Shown here: piece by piece, positions 1 through 10,407 of the stretch | Numbering within the stretch: the first letter of the stretch is position 1 | How the letters are laid out: every line of letters starts with the position of its first letter | Assembly: GCF_027492755.1 (NCBI RefSeq) | Contig: NZ_JAPUED010000107.1 | Span: forward strand, 1-41,447 | Reading direction: 5' to 3' | DNA from: Micropruina sp. | GTDB lineage: Bacteria; Actinomycetota; Actinomycetes; Propionibacteriales; Propionibacteriaceae | DNA length: 41,447 nt | The notes under the pieces: generated by a model | The model's database searches: none | What the model was told of the DNA's origin: nothing | What the model saw: the letters and a program-made list of their open reading frames with translations, nothing else | Made by a program: the position numbers and the translations under genes

Positions 1-248
1 GCGATACCCGCGACCCGCCGTCATCCCGGCGAACGCCGGGATCTCGATACGCGCCCACCGCTGGTTAAGCCTGTCGGAACCACCCGGCCACCCGGGGTCT
101 CGACAAGCTCGACCAACGCGAGCCACCGCTGGTTGAGCTTGTCGAAACCCTTTGTCGGCGCGATGGCGTTGGAGGTCTCGACAAGCTCGACCAACGATCG
201 TCGGCATGGCCTTGGTGGGAGATCCCGGATCAAGTCCGGGATGACGGC
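1..248. repeat. Intergenic palindromic repeat cluster (REP-1 and REP-3)
   Basis: This stretch holds no credible gene. Two repeat families found throughout the window alternate here. REP-1 (core CTCGACAAGCTCGACCA) occurs near 98-117 and 176-195, with inverted copies near 130-150. REP-3 is a hairpin (CATCCCGG / CCGGGATC) near 22-44 and again near 222-246. The units lie in both orientations, as expected for dispersed palindromic elements. Confidence 0.8.
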
Positions 249-341
249 GCAGATCGGCAGACGAAGCGGGGCCGGACGCCGTCCGGGTTGCCCCGCGGGC
301 GACGATTGGGCTACCTTCGAGGCGAAGATTGATTCTTCGTC

Positions 342-372
342 AGGGTTGTTAGTCCGTAAGGACGCAAGGCCT
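342..372 (+). promoter_or_regulatory. RAT site (ribonucleic antiterminator) of the beta-glucoside operon
   Basis: The leader reads GGGTTGTTAGT, a short spacer, then GACGCAAGGCCT. This resembles the RAT consensus bound by BglG/LicT/SacY proteins (GGNTTGTTACT...GGCAAAACCT). Its 3' side overlaps the first strand of the terminator starting at 366, so the two RNA folds exclude each other. The operon encodes its own BglG/LicT protein as third gene. I infer that substrate-activated LicT stabilises this fold and allows read-through. Confidence 0.75.
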
Positions 373-402
373 GAGGCGTAAGCGCGCCTCAGGCCTTTTT
401 TG
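366..402 (+). terminator. Intrinsic terminator in the bgl operon leader
   Basis: A perfect 12-bp stem (arms 367-378 and 385-396, AGGCCTGAGGCG and its complement) with a 6-nt loop is followed by a run of six T. It lies 30 bp before the PTS gene and shares bases with the RAT site. That arrangement is the classic LicT/BglG-controlled attenuator. Confidence 0.85.
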
Positions 403-431
403 TTGCCCTGATCCGGATAGGAGAGGAACAC

Positions 432-3744
<3,313 letters not shown>

Positions 3745-3781
3745 CCAGGGCTGATACGAGGATTCGAAGGAGGTGGGCGCG

Positions 3782-4624
3782 ATGAAGGTACTGCGGGTGT
3801 TCAACAACAACGTCGTGCTCACCCGTGACGAACTCGGACGCGAAGTGGTCGTCACCGGGCGGGGCGTGGGGTACCAGGCCCGGCCCGGTGACGCCATCGA
3901 CGAGGCGCTGATCGCCCGCCGGTTCGTGCCGGCCGACAATCCCGATTCGGTGGCGAAGGTGATCGCCGACATCCCGATCGAACGGCTGGCACTGGTGGAG
4001 CGGCTGTTCACCGAGGCACTGCGCGAGCTGAACGCGGTGCTGCCGCCGCTGGCGATCGTCGCGGTGGCCGACCACATCCATCAGGCGATCGAACGGGTGC
4101 GGCGCGGTGAGGTGATGGAATACCCGCTGCGCGCCGAGGTGGCCCACCTGCACCCGGAGGAGCTTGAGGTCGCCGAGCACCTGCTGGCGAAGCTGAACCG
4201 TCAGATCGAGACTCCGCTGCCCAAGGGCGAGGCGATCGCGCTGGCGATGCACCTGTTCCACGCGGTGACCGGCAGCCCGAGCATGGAGCAGACCTTTCTG
4301 CAGTCCCGGTTGATCCGGCAGATCTTCGACATCATCGGGCAGGCCTACGGCGACGAGTTCGACCCCGATTCGATCGACGCCGCGCGTTTCGCCACCCACC
4401 TGCGGTACTTCTTCGCCCGTGCCCGGGCGGGCAAGCAGCTTTCCGGTGGCGCGCCGGCGGTCGCCGTCGTGGTCTCGGACAGCAACAGCCGGGCCTATCA
4501 ACTGGCGCTGCGGATCAAAGCGGTGCTGGAACTGCGGCTGCAGCATCCGGTCACCACCGACGAGGTGGTCTACCTCACCATGCATGTGGCACGGCTCGAG
4601 ACGGGCATGCGCACCCGGGCCTGA
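3782..4624 (+). CDS. licT: BglG/LicT-family transcriptional antiterminator
   Basis: RNA-binding antiterminator expected to act on the RAT/terminator at 342-402. Domains: CAT RNA-binding domain (1-55, starting MKVLRVFNNNVVL), PRD1 (about 65-170) and PRD2 (about 171-280). Candidate PTS-phosphorylated histidines are H98/H100 and H157/H160 in PRD1 and H206 and H268 in PRD2, nearly the numbering of B. subtilis LicT. I chose the ATG at 3782 rather than the GTG at 3773 because the GTG is part of the ribosome site GAAGGAGGTG; the product is 280 aa. Having the regulator last in its own operon implies autoregulation: the permease would phosphorylate and inhibit it when no sugar is present. Confidence 0.93.
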   Translation: MKVLRVFNNNVVLTRDELGREVVVTGRGVGYQARPGDAIDEALIARRFVPADNPDSVAKVIADIPIERLALVERLFTEALRELNAVLPPLAIVAVADHIHQAIERVRRGEVMEYPLRAEVAHLHPEELEVAEHLLAKLNRQIETPLPKGEAIALAMHLFHAVTGSPSMEQTFLQSRLIRQIFDIIGQAYGDEFDPDSIDAARFATHLRYFFARARAGKQLSGGAPAVAVVVSDSNSRAYQLALRIKAVLELRLQHPVTTDEVVYLTMHVARLETGMRTRA

Positions 4625-4664
4625 ATTCTGTCGGCCGGTCTCGTCGACACCCTCGGTTGCCTCC

Positions 4665-4735
4665 GCTGATTGAGCTTGTCGAAATCCCTTGTCCCGTATG
4701 GGTCTCGACAGGCTCGACCGACGAGCGTTTTGATC
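4665..4735. repeat. REP-1 repeats after licT
   Basis: Two inverted REP-1 units (TTGAGCTTGTCGAAA near 4670 and GGTCTCGACAGGCTCGACC near 4700) follow licT. I see no T-tailed terminator here; the inverted units may fold at the operon end. Confidence 0.6.
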
Positions 4736-4737
4736 CT

Positions 4738-4965
4738 GGACGTGCGGAGAGCCGGGTCGTGGACGCTCCTCCTGCGTCCTGACCCGGCTCGATCCGTCTT
4801 CACCGCTGTGAGCAGTTTCCCCCCGCCGTTTCCGCGTCCCCCCGAACGCGGTCCCGGTAGCTGCTGTGGCGGCTGGCCCCCCGACCTGAGAAGAACTCTG
4901 CCGGATCGTCCTCAACGGTTTGTAAAAGCAACCTCAAGGTGAGCCCAAGGTCCGGTCGGGATCGG
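4738..4965 (+). repeat. 228-bp direct repeat, copy 1
   Basis: This block recurs without any difference that I can see at 5326-5553, 588 bp downstream. It contains a long hairpin (4749-4790) and a region with three C6 runs (4819-4824, 4838-4843, 4877-4882). ORFs read through both copies on either strand are identical because the DNA is duplicated; none looks like a gene. The block ends just before REP-3 sequence. Confidence 0.95.
4811..4905 (+). ncRNA. 6C-like small RNA candidate, copy 1
   Basis: The actinobacterial 6C RNA is defined by stem-loops that present runs of six or more cytosines. Here CCGCGT (4832-4837) pairs with ACGCGG (4846-4851) around a loop with six C. A second run of six C sits at 4877-4882 after a GGCGGCTGG segment, and a third precedes the first hairpin at 4819-4824. 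The strand is set by the C runs. Ends are approximate. The 6C assignment is from motif recognition only; a covariance search with the Rfam 6C model would decide. Confidence 0.6.
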
Positions 4966-5065
4966 GTCCACCCTCGGATACCGGTGGTCCCGGGCTTACC
5001 CGGGATCTCGTCCGGAGCGCTTGCTGGCTGTGGACCCCCCGGGAGATCCCGGCGTTCGCCGGGAC
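4966..5065. repeat. REP-3 repeats between the duplicated blocks
   Basis: Hairpin-type units CCCGGGCTTACCCGGGAT (near 4988) and AGATCCCGGCGTTCGCCGGGA (near 5043) belong to the REP-3 family. No gene seen. Confidence 0.65.
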
Positions 5066-5094
5066 GACGACAGCCATCTCGCCGGTCTCGCACG

Positions 5095-5195
5095 TCCGGT
5101 TCGCACGTCGGGGGACGGTTCTTCCGCGTTCGAGAATCGCACGCCGAAGAACCGTCCCCGGACATGCGAACCGAAAGGAACCGTCCCTGAACTGG
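5095..5195. repeat. REP-2 repeat cluster (GGGGACGGTTCTT family)
   Basis: GGGGGACGGTTCTT near 5110 and its inverted partner GAAGAACCGTCCCC near 5145 form a palindrome; a third shorter copy (GGAACCGTCCC) follows near 5180. The same family recurs at 5675-5775, 29290-29310, 37872-37946 and 39015-39185. Confidence 0.75.
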
Positions 5196-5325
5196 AAGGG
5201 CACTGTTCCCGAGGCGGACGGGCTTGGCGGCGGCCGGCTGGATTGGAGCCGATGGGCGGTTTGCCGGGCGGCAGTGGCACGGGAGGGTGCCAGGCAGTTG
5301 AGGCGTGCGCCACGAGCGGGCGTCC

Positions 5326-5553
5326 GGACGTGCGGAGAGCCGGGTCGTGGACGCTCCTCCTGCGTCCTGACCCGGCTCGATCCGTCTTCACCGCTGTGAG
5401 CAGTTTCCCCCCGCCGTTTCCGCGTCCCCCCGAACGCGGTCCCGGTAGCTGCTGTGGCGGCTGGCCCCCCGACCTGAGAAGAACTCTGCCGGATCGTCCT
5501 CAACGGTTTGTAAAAGCAACCTCAAGGTGAGCCCAAGGTCCGGTCGGGATCGG
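5326..5553 (+). repeat. 228-bp direct repeat, copy 2
   Basis: Second copy of the block at 4738-4965. Identity stops sharply at both ends: the left flanks differ, and past the right end GGTCC in copy 1 meets CCCTG here. The lack of divergence suggests recent duplication or gene conversion. Confidence 0.95.
5399..5493 (+). ncRNA. 6C-like small RNA candidate, copy 2
   Basis: Same C6-loop hairpins as the candidate at 4811-4905, in the second 228-bp repeat. If the first is a genuine 6C RNA, this is a tandem second gene for it. Confidence 0.58.
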
Positions 5554-5569
5554 CCCTGCCACCCGGCAC

Positions 5570-5775
5570 AGGTCGTTCCAGGCTTGACCCCGGGATCTTC
5601 GTCCAGCGTGGTCAGTGAGTGCTGAGATCCCGGCGTTCGCCGGGATGACGACAACCCGTCAGCCGATCTCGCATGTCCGGGGACGGTTCTTCGGCGTGCG
5701 ATTTTCGAATGTGGAAGAACCGTCCCCCGGCGTGCGATTTTCGAATCTGGAAGAACCGTCCCCGGGTGTGCGAGA
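5570..5775. repeat. REP-3 then REP-2 repeats before the giant gene pair
   Basis: REP-3 units lie at about 5580-5650 (including GATCCCGGCGTTCGCCGGGA). REP-2 units follow at about 5680-5770, with GGGGACGGTTCTTC in one orientation and two GAAGAACCGTCCCC in the other, separated by a repeated GTGCGATTTTCGAAT. The cluster abuts the 3' end of the gene at 5782. Confidence 0.75.
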
Positions 5776-5781
5776 CCCCGG

Positions 5782-8700
5782 TCAGGGGGTGCCGAGTTCG
5801 AACTCGTCGGCATAGATCAGACGGTTTTCCCTTGTCGGGGTGCTGTTGGGATCGCCCAGGTTCTCGGGGTCGCCGACGAAGGTCTCCCATTCCTCGATCC
5901 GGACGCGGTGCGTGCCGGGGGTGGTAGGCCGGGTGAACGGCAGGCCCTCGGGGACGTCGAGCTCACCCGTCCAGACCAGGTTGGCCAGGGTGCCGGCGTA
6001 GCCGCGGACCACCAGATCGGTCTGGTCGACCGTCGTCCAGGCCAGGTCGGAGGTCTGGCCGGCGTCCCGGGTCTGCAGCTTGGCCCGCAGGACCCGGTTG
6101 GCGCCCACCAGCAGCGGGCTGTTCGCACCGCGCACCCCGCCGACCGCGGCCAAGCCGATCGGTGCGGTACCGACACCGGTGTCGTGCAGACCCACCGGTC
6201 CGCTGACCAGCACTCGCACCCGGCCCTCGGCCGTCCGGCTCACCGACGCCGTCCGCTCCGGCGGCACCTGGACGAAATCGCAGCGCACCGGCTTGGAGAT
6301 GTGCCGTCCGGTCACGCTGTAGGGCTGGTAGCGCACCAGCGACAGCTGCACGAACGGCCAGAACCGGGCCGGAAAGCCGATGTCGGCGAACCACTTGTGC
6401 CGCTCCAGGCTGTACTGCGGCCGGTAGGGGATCACCATCACCTTGATGTTCGGATCGTCCGCGGACGGATAGATCTCCGGCTTCCCGGACGGCCCCGCGA
6501 CCGAGTCGTAGTCGTCCAACCCGATCGCGCTGAGCAGATCGGTGACCTGGACGGCCTCCCGGTCGGCGACGTTGCTGCCGAACCAGAACGGATCGCCGCC
6601 CCACTGGCTGGTGAACGTGGTCGTCGGACGCTCGCCGACGGCCAGCACCACACCCAGCTGCTCGTCGGCACCGGTGGTGAACCAGGGCCGCTCCAGGTAG
6701 ACCCGCACCCCGCTGCGGCGGACCCGGCGCCGGGCCATCGGCTGGTCAGGCTCGGCGCCCTCCTCCCAGCGGAACAGCGGGATCACCGAATGCACCAGCG
6801 GCGGGGCCGGCAGCGAGGTGTTCGGCACATGCAGCTCGATCTCGGCGCTGACCGTCGAGCGGCCGTCGTCGACCGGCAGCGCCGGATCGTCCGACGGCGC
6901 ACTCGGTGCCAGTTCCTCGGGTGCGAAGTACTCCCGGAACCGGGTGGTCGCCCGGAGCCGGTAGCGCACCAGCCGATGCTTGGTGTCGCCGAACTCGTGC
7001 ACCGCCCTGTGCGAGCGCACATGCCCGACCAGCTGGTCGTCGTAGGTCTGGTCCGGGTGCCCGCCGGCCAGGATCGCGATGTCCTCCCAGGGTTCGATCG
7101 CGGTGGTGGCAGCCACCTGCCGCTGGTTCGGCAACGTCTTCCACTGCGGGTCGGACAGGTCGTCGAGCACCTCGTCCCAGCGGGCGTCCACGATCAGCGA
7201 ATCGGTGCTCGGGCCGTCCAGTTCGACACCGCCGAGCAGCATCACGTTGGTGGCGCTGGCCGCGCGGTAGATCCGGAAACCGATCGGTTCCGGCGCCCGG
7301 ATCGGACGCGGCACCGCGTGCACCAGGGTGAGCGAGGTCGACGGGGTGAGCGCCCACAGCCAGCCGTTGACAGCCGCCTCGACGACGCCGGGCAGTTGGC
7401 GGACCGACTCGGGCAGCTGCAGCCAGGGGCCCAGCACGCCCAGGTCATCGGGGGTCAGCGTGGAGGAGACCCGGGTGCGCAATGCCGTGCCACGCGGCAG
7501 CGACAGGGTGATCAGGTGCGGCTCGACCCGCCCGGTCAGGTCGGCGGCGCCGTCCAGCACCAACCGGTAGCCGTCGGTCGACGGCCACGCGGACGGCGTA
7601 TCCGCCGTGGCCAGGGCGCCCGGGTAGCGGGCGGTGAAGCCCTCCACGCCGAACGGCGGCACGATGGTGAACTCCTTGCCGGCGTCCGGGAACACGAAAC
7701 CCAGCCCGCGCGCCAGCACGTCCGGCAGGTACGGGGTGTGCACCAGGTCGGTGTCGTGCACCACGTACTGTCCCGGCCCGGGCGCCTCACCGGCCGGCAG
7801 CGGCAGGGTTCTCAGCTCGGCGGGGGACGCCCCCGGCCCGTGCACGAGCTCCACGCCGTCCTGCGGGTCACGGATCGACGGATCGTCCAGCCGGGGCAGT
7901 TCCTGGTCGAACAGGGTGCCCGACTCACGGATCGCGGCGTGCAGCCACAGCGCGCGGACGCCGGCGTCGGCCGACCCGATCGCGGCGTCGAAGGCGCCGT
8001 GCTGCTCCGCCTCCAGTTGGCTGGTCTTGGGCGGCACCAGGTGTCTTTCGCAGGTCGCCCAGCGGCCCGGGTTGGCGTCCGCGTACTCCTGCGGGGTGCC
8101 CGTGCTCATCTTCAGGGTGGCCGGATCCTGGCTGACCCAGGAGCGGACCACCAACACCGCGTTGGACTCGCCCTCGGAGTACGGGCGGCGCGGCACCACC
8201 GCCGGCGGCGGCACCGGCTGCCAGCGCACGAACGGCAGTTCCGCCGAGATGGCGGCGGCTTCGGCGGTGGCGATCGGGTCGTTCAGCAGGTCGCGGTCGA
8301 GCGCCAGCCCCGAACGGATGACAGATGGGTTCAGCACGGCCGTCCCGGCCGGCGCCAACTCGTCGTCGGCGAGACCGGTGGCGAGCGCGCCGCGGACCTC
8401 GGCCAGTGGCGAGGCGACGGCGGCCTCGACCCGCTCGCCGCGAACCTCCTGCAGCCGTCCGACGATCTGCGGCAGCACCTCGGCCAGCCGTTGTCCCGCC
8501 GCCCCTTGTCCGGCTGTGATCGGCGGGGCGACCACAGCACCCTCGATCGGACGTTCCCGCAGCCGGCGCAGCGCTCCGCTGCGGAAGTCGCGCAGTCCGC
8601 TGAGATCGGCGCTGACTCGGACGGTAGGCTGAGCGTCGCCGTCACCGGGCGCACCCTCGTCCGGCAGGTCGGGGTCCGGCCGGGCCGGCCGCGCCCCGAA

Positions 8701-10407
8701 CCGGTGCGGACGCGAGTTGCAGGCCAGGTCGACGCCCCAGACCCGGAAGCTGTACCGGCGTCCGAATCGCAGCCGGGGCAGCGTGCCCGGCGCCGCCGTC
8801 CGTTCGATCAGGATCGGCGTGGACGGATCGTCCGGCGGTTGCGGATCGGTGACCACCTTCTCCTCGCCGTCGGAATGCACCACCGGCAGGGCCGGACGGG
8901 GCGCCGACAGGCTCCAGCCGTCCCAGCCGAAGACCGCCTCGTGGACATGGATGGGCGAGTTGTCCTTGCCGGCGTGGGTGGGTGCCGACTCCTGCAGGAA
9001 CGCCACGTCGTCGAAGGTCAGGTCGCGGCCGCCGATCACGTCGGCCTTCACCGTGACCTCGTGCAGCGAGCGCCACAAGCCGGTGACATCGTCGTGCACC
9101 TCGACCCGGACGCCCTGCATCACGTCCTCGGTGGTCATCAGCGGCGCGTTCGCCGCGGACTGGTTCGGCGGCTGGGCGCGGACGGTGTCGAGCACCGATC
9201 CCTGCCGCTCCATCGCGCCGGCGGTGGTCGCGCCGTTGTTCTTCCGGGCGACGGTGAAGCCGGTGGTGCGCAAAGCGGGGGGAGCGGCGTTGACCGGCGC
9301 GCCCTGCAGTGCGGCGGCCACGCTGCGCAGATACGACGACAGGTACTGCTCGGTCTTCAGCGCGGCGCCGTCCGGGTCGAGGTCGAGCAGATCGAACGAG
9401 TCGGCGTTGCCGACCGGCAGCCGTCCGTTGATCCATTGCGATTCGTTCTCGGCGCGGGTGACCAGCGCCCGGCCGACCCGACGGGTGGCGACCCGTACCA
9501 CCTTGGTGGCGTCCTCGCGCTGCGGGATCAGGATGCGGCCGAGCAGCCACTGACTGCGCGCCAGCCGATCCGGGTCGGACTTCACATCGACCACCAAGCC
9601 GAGCTTGCGTTGCAGCGGCCCGTGGTCGTTGACCAGCGAGACCCGGGCGTGGAAGTCGGGAATCTGCTTCTCGGGCCCGGGCGGACCGGGATTGTCCGGC
9701 TCGGGGCGGTCGCGGTACTCGGTCTCCTCCTCGGGGTGGGAGTAGAAGCGCCGCGCCCGGTGCAGCTCCACCATGGTCTTCCCCATCGTGTCCCCGCCGG
9801 GGAAACCTGCCGCCAGATCCTGATTGCTGAAGTACTCCACGGGTGCGCCGACCTCGCGCAGCGGGATGCCTTCGCGGGTGGCGTGGTCCAGCGACTCGGT
9901 CATGCCCCGCTCGTAACGCGCGGCCAGGTCGAGCGGGTTGTAGCGTTGCCGCCCCACCTCGCCGCCGAACTGGGCGATGATGTCGGTGCCGTACCAGGGC
10001 AGCTGCTGCACGGTCGGCGGCTCGACACCGTTCACCAGGGTGGCCATCAGGTTCACCATCCGGGCGATGCCGGTGGTGGCGCCCGGGTGGAAGGTGCGCC
10101 AGGGCCGGTTGGTCCATTCGGGTGCCGTGAACGTCGTCACCGGTGTCTCAGCCGGGAAGACCTCCTCCCACAGGCCGTCCTCGATGGCGCCCAGCAGCGG
10201 CTCGCAAGCCAGCTCGCCGTCCTGGTCCTCGAGCACGAATCGGGCCTCGGCAAGGGCTTTCGTCCAGTGTTGGAACAGCTCGGTGACGGCCAAGGTGTCG
10301 CGCGGGTCGTCCACCTCGATATCGGGCGAGACGAAGAACGAGACGTGGAAATCGGCGCTCGGGCCGCACGAGTACGGCAGAGCGACGACGGTGAACTGTT
10401 CACGCAT
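5782..10407 (-). CDS. Giant uncharacterised protein (1541 aa), second gene of a coupled pair
   Basis: I do not recognise a family. The protein starts MREQFTVVALPYSCGP and has no signal peptide, membrane segment or enzyme motif that I can see. An N-terminal region (about 1-240) is followed by a Pro-rich stretch near 245-265 (PDNPGPPGPEKQ). Two segments (YSFRVWGVDLACN, and GFRIYRAASATNVMLLGG further on) look like fibronectin-III-type beta strands, suggesting a long multi-domain, beta-rich protein. Its ATG lies inside the end of the upstream 1373-aa gene (8-bp overlap), so the two are probably co-translated partners. Codon use is ordinary for the window. A structural or surface role is only a guess. 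Confidence 0.85.
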   Translation of the reverse strand: MREQFTVVALPYSCGPSADFHVSFFVSPDIEVDDPRDTLAVTELFQHWTKALAEARFVLEDQDGELACEPLLGAIEDGLWEEVFPAETPVTTFTAPEWTNRPWRTFHPGATTGIARMVNLMATLVNGVEPPTVQQLPWYGTDIIAQFGGEVGRQRYNPLDLAARYERGMTESLDHATREGIPLREVGAPVEYFSNQDLAAGFPGGDTMGKTMVELHRARRFYSHPEEETEYRDRPEPDNPGPPGPEKQIPDFHARVSLVNDHGPLQRKLGLVVDVKSDPDRLARSQWLLGRILIPQREDATKVVRVATRRVGRALVTRAENESQWINGRLPVGNADSFDLLDLDPDGAALKTEQYLSSYLRSVAAALQGAPVNAAPPALRTTGFTVARKNNGATTAGAMERQGSVLDTVRAQPPNQSAANAPLMTTEDVMQGVRVEVHDDVTGLWRSLHEVTVKADVIGGRDLTFDDVAFLQESAPTHAGKDNSPIHVHEAVFGWDGWSLSAPRPALPVVHSDGEEKVVTDPQPPDDPSTPILIERTAAPGTLPRLRFGRRYSFRVWGVDLACNSRPHRFGARPARPDPDLPDEGAPGDGDAQPTVRVSADLSGLRDFRSGALRRLRERPIEGAVVAPPITAGQGAAGQRLAEVLPQIVGRLQEVRGERVEAAVASPLAEVRGALATGLADDELAPAGTAVLNPSVIRSGLALDRDLLNDPIATAEAAAISAELPFVRWQPVPPPAVVPRRPYSEGESNAVLVVRSWVSQDPATLKMSTGTPQEYADANPGRWATCERHLVPPKTSQLEAEQHGAFDAAIGSADAGVRALWLHAAIRESGTLFDQELPRLDDPSIRDPQDGVELVHGPGASPAELRTLPLPAGEAPGPGQYVVHDTDLVHTPYLPDVLARGLGFVFPDAGKEFTIVPPFGVEGFTARYPGALATADTPSAWPSTDGYRLVLDGAADLTGRVEPHLITLSLPRGTALRTRVSSTLTPDDLGVLGPWLQLPESVRQLPGVVEAAVNGWLWALTPSTSLTLVHAVPRPIRAPEPIGFRIYRAASATNVMLLGGVELDGPSTDSLIVDARWDEVLDDLSDPQWKTLPNQRQVAATTAIEPWEDIAILAGGHPDQTYDDQLVGHVRSHRAVHEFGDTKHRLVRYRLRATTRFREYFAPEELAPSAPSDDPALPVDDGRSTVSAEIELHVPNTSLPAPPLVHSVIPLFRWEEGAEPDQPMARRRVRRSGVRVYLERPWFTTGADEQLGVVLAVGERPTTTFTSQWGGDPFWFGSNVADREAVQVTDLLSAIGLDDYDSVAGPSGKPEIYPSADDPNIKVMVIPYRPQYSLERHKWFADIGFPARFWPFVQLSLVRYQPYSVTGRHISKPVRCDFVQVPPERTASVSRTAEGRVRVLVSGPVGLHDTGVGTAPIGLAAVGGVRGANSPLLVGANRVLRAKLQTRDAGQTSDLAWTTVDQTDLVVRGYAGTLANLVWTGELDVPEGLPFTRPTTPGTHRVRIEEWETFVGDPENLGDPNSTPTRENRLIYADEFELGTP

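Noticed and set aside
342-402. tRNA or riboswitch in the bgl leader
   Set aside because: No cloverleaf or known aptamer core. The RAT/terminator overlap explains the structure, and a LicT gene is present in the operon.
4800-5813. Pairs of near-identical ORFs (such as one starting MRTIRQSSSQ) in 4800-5813
   Set aside because: They are alike only because the 228-bp block is duplicated. No homology, poor codon pattern and overlap with palindromic repeats.
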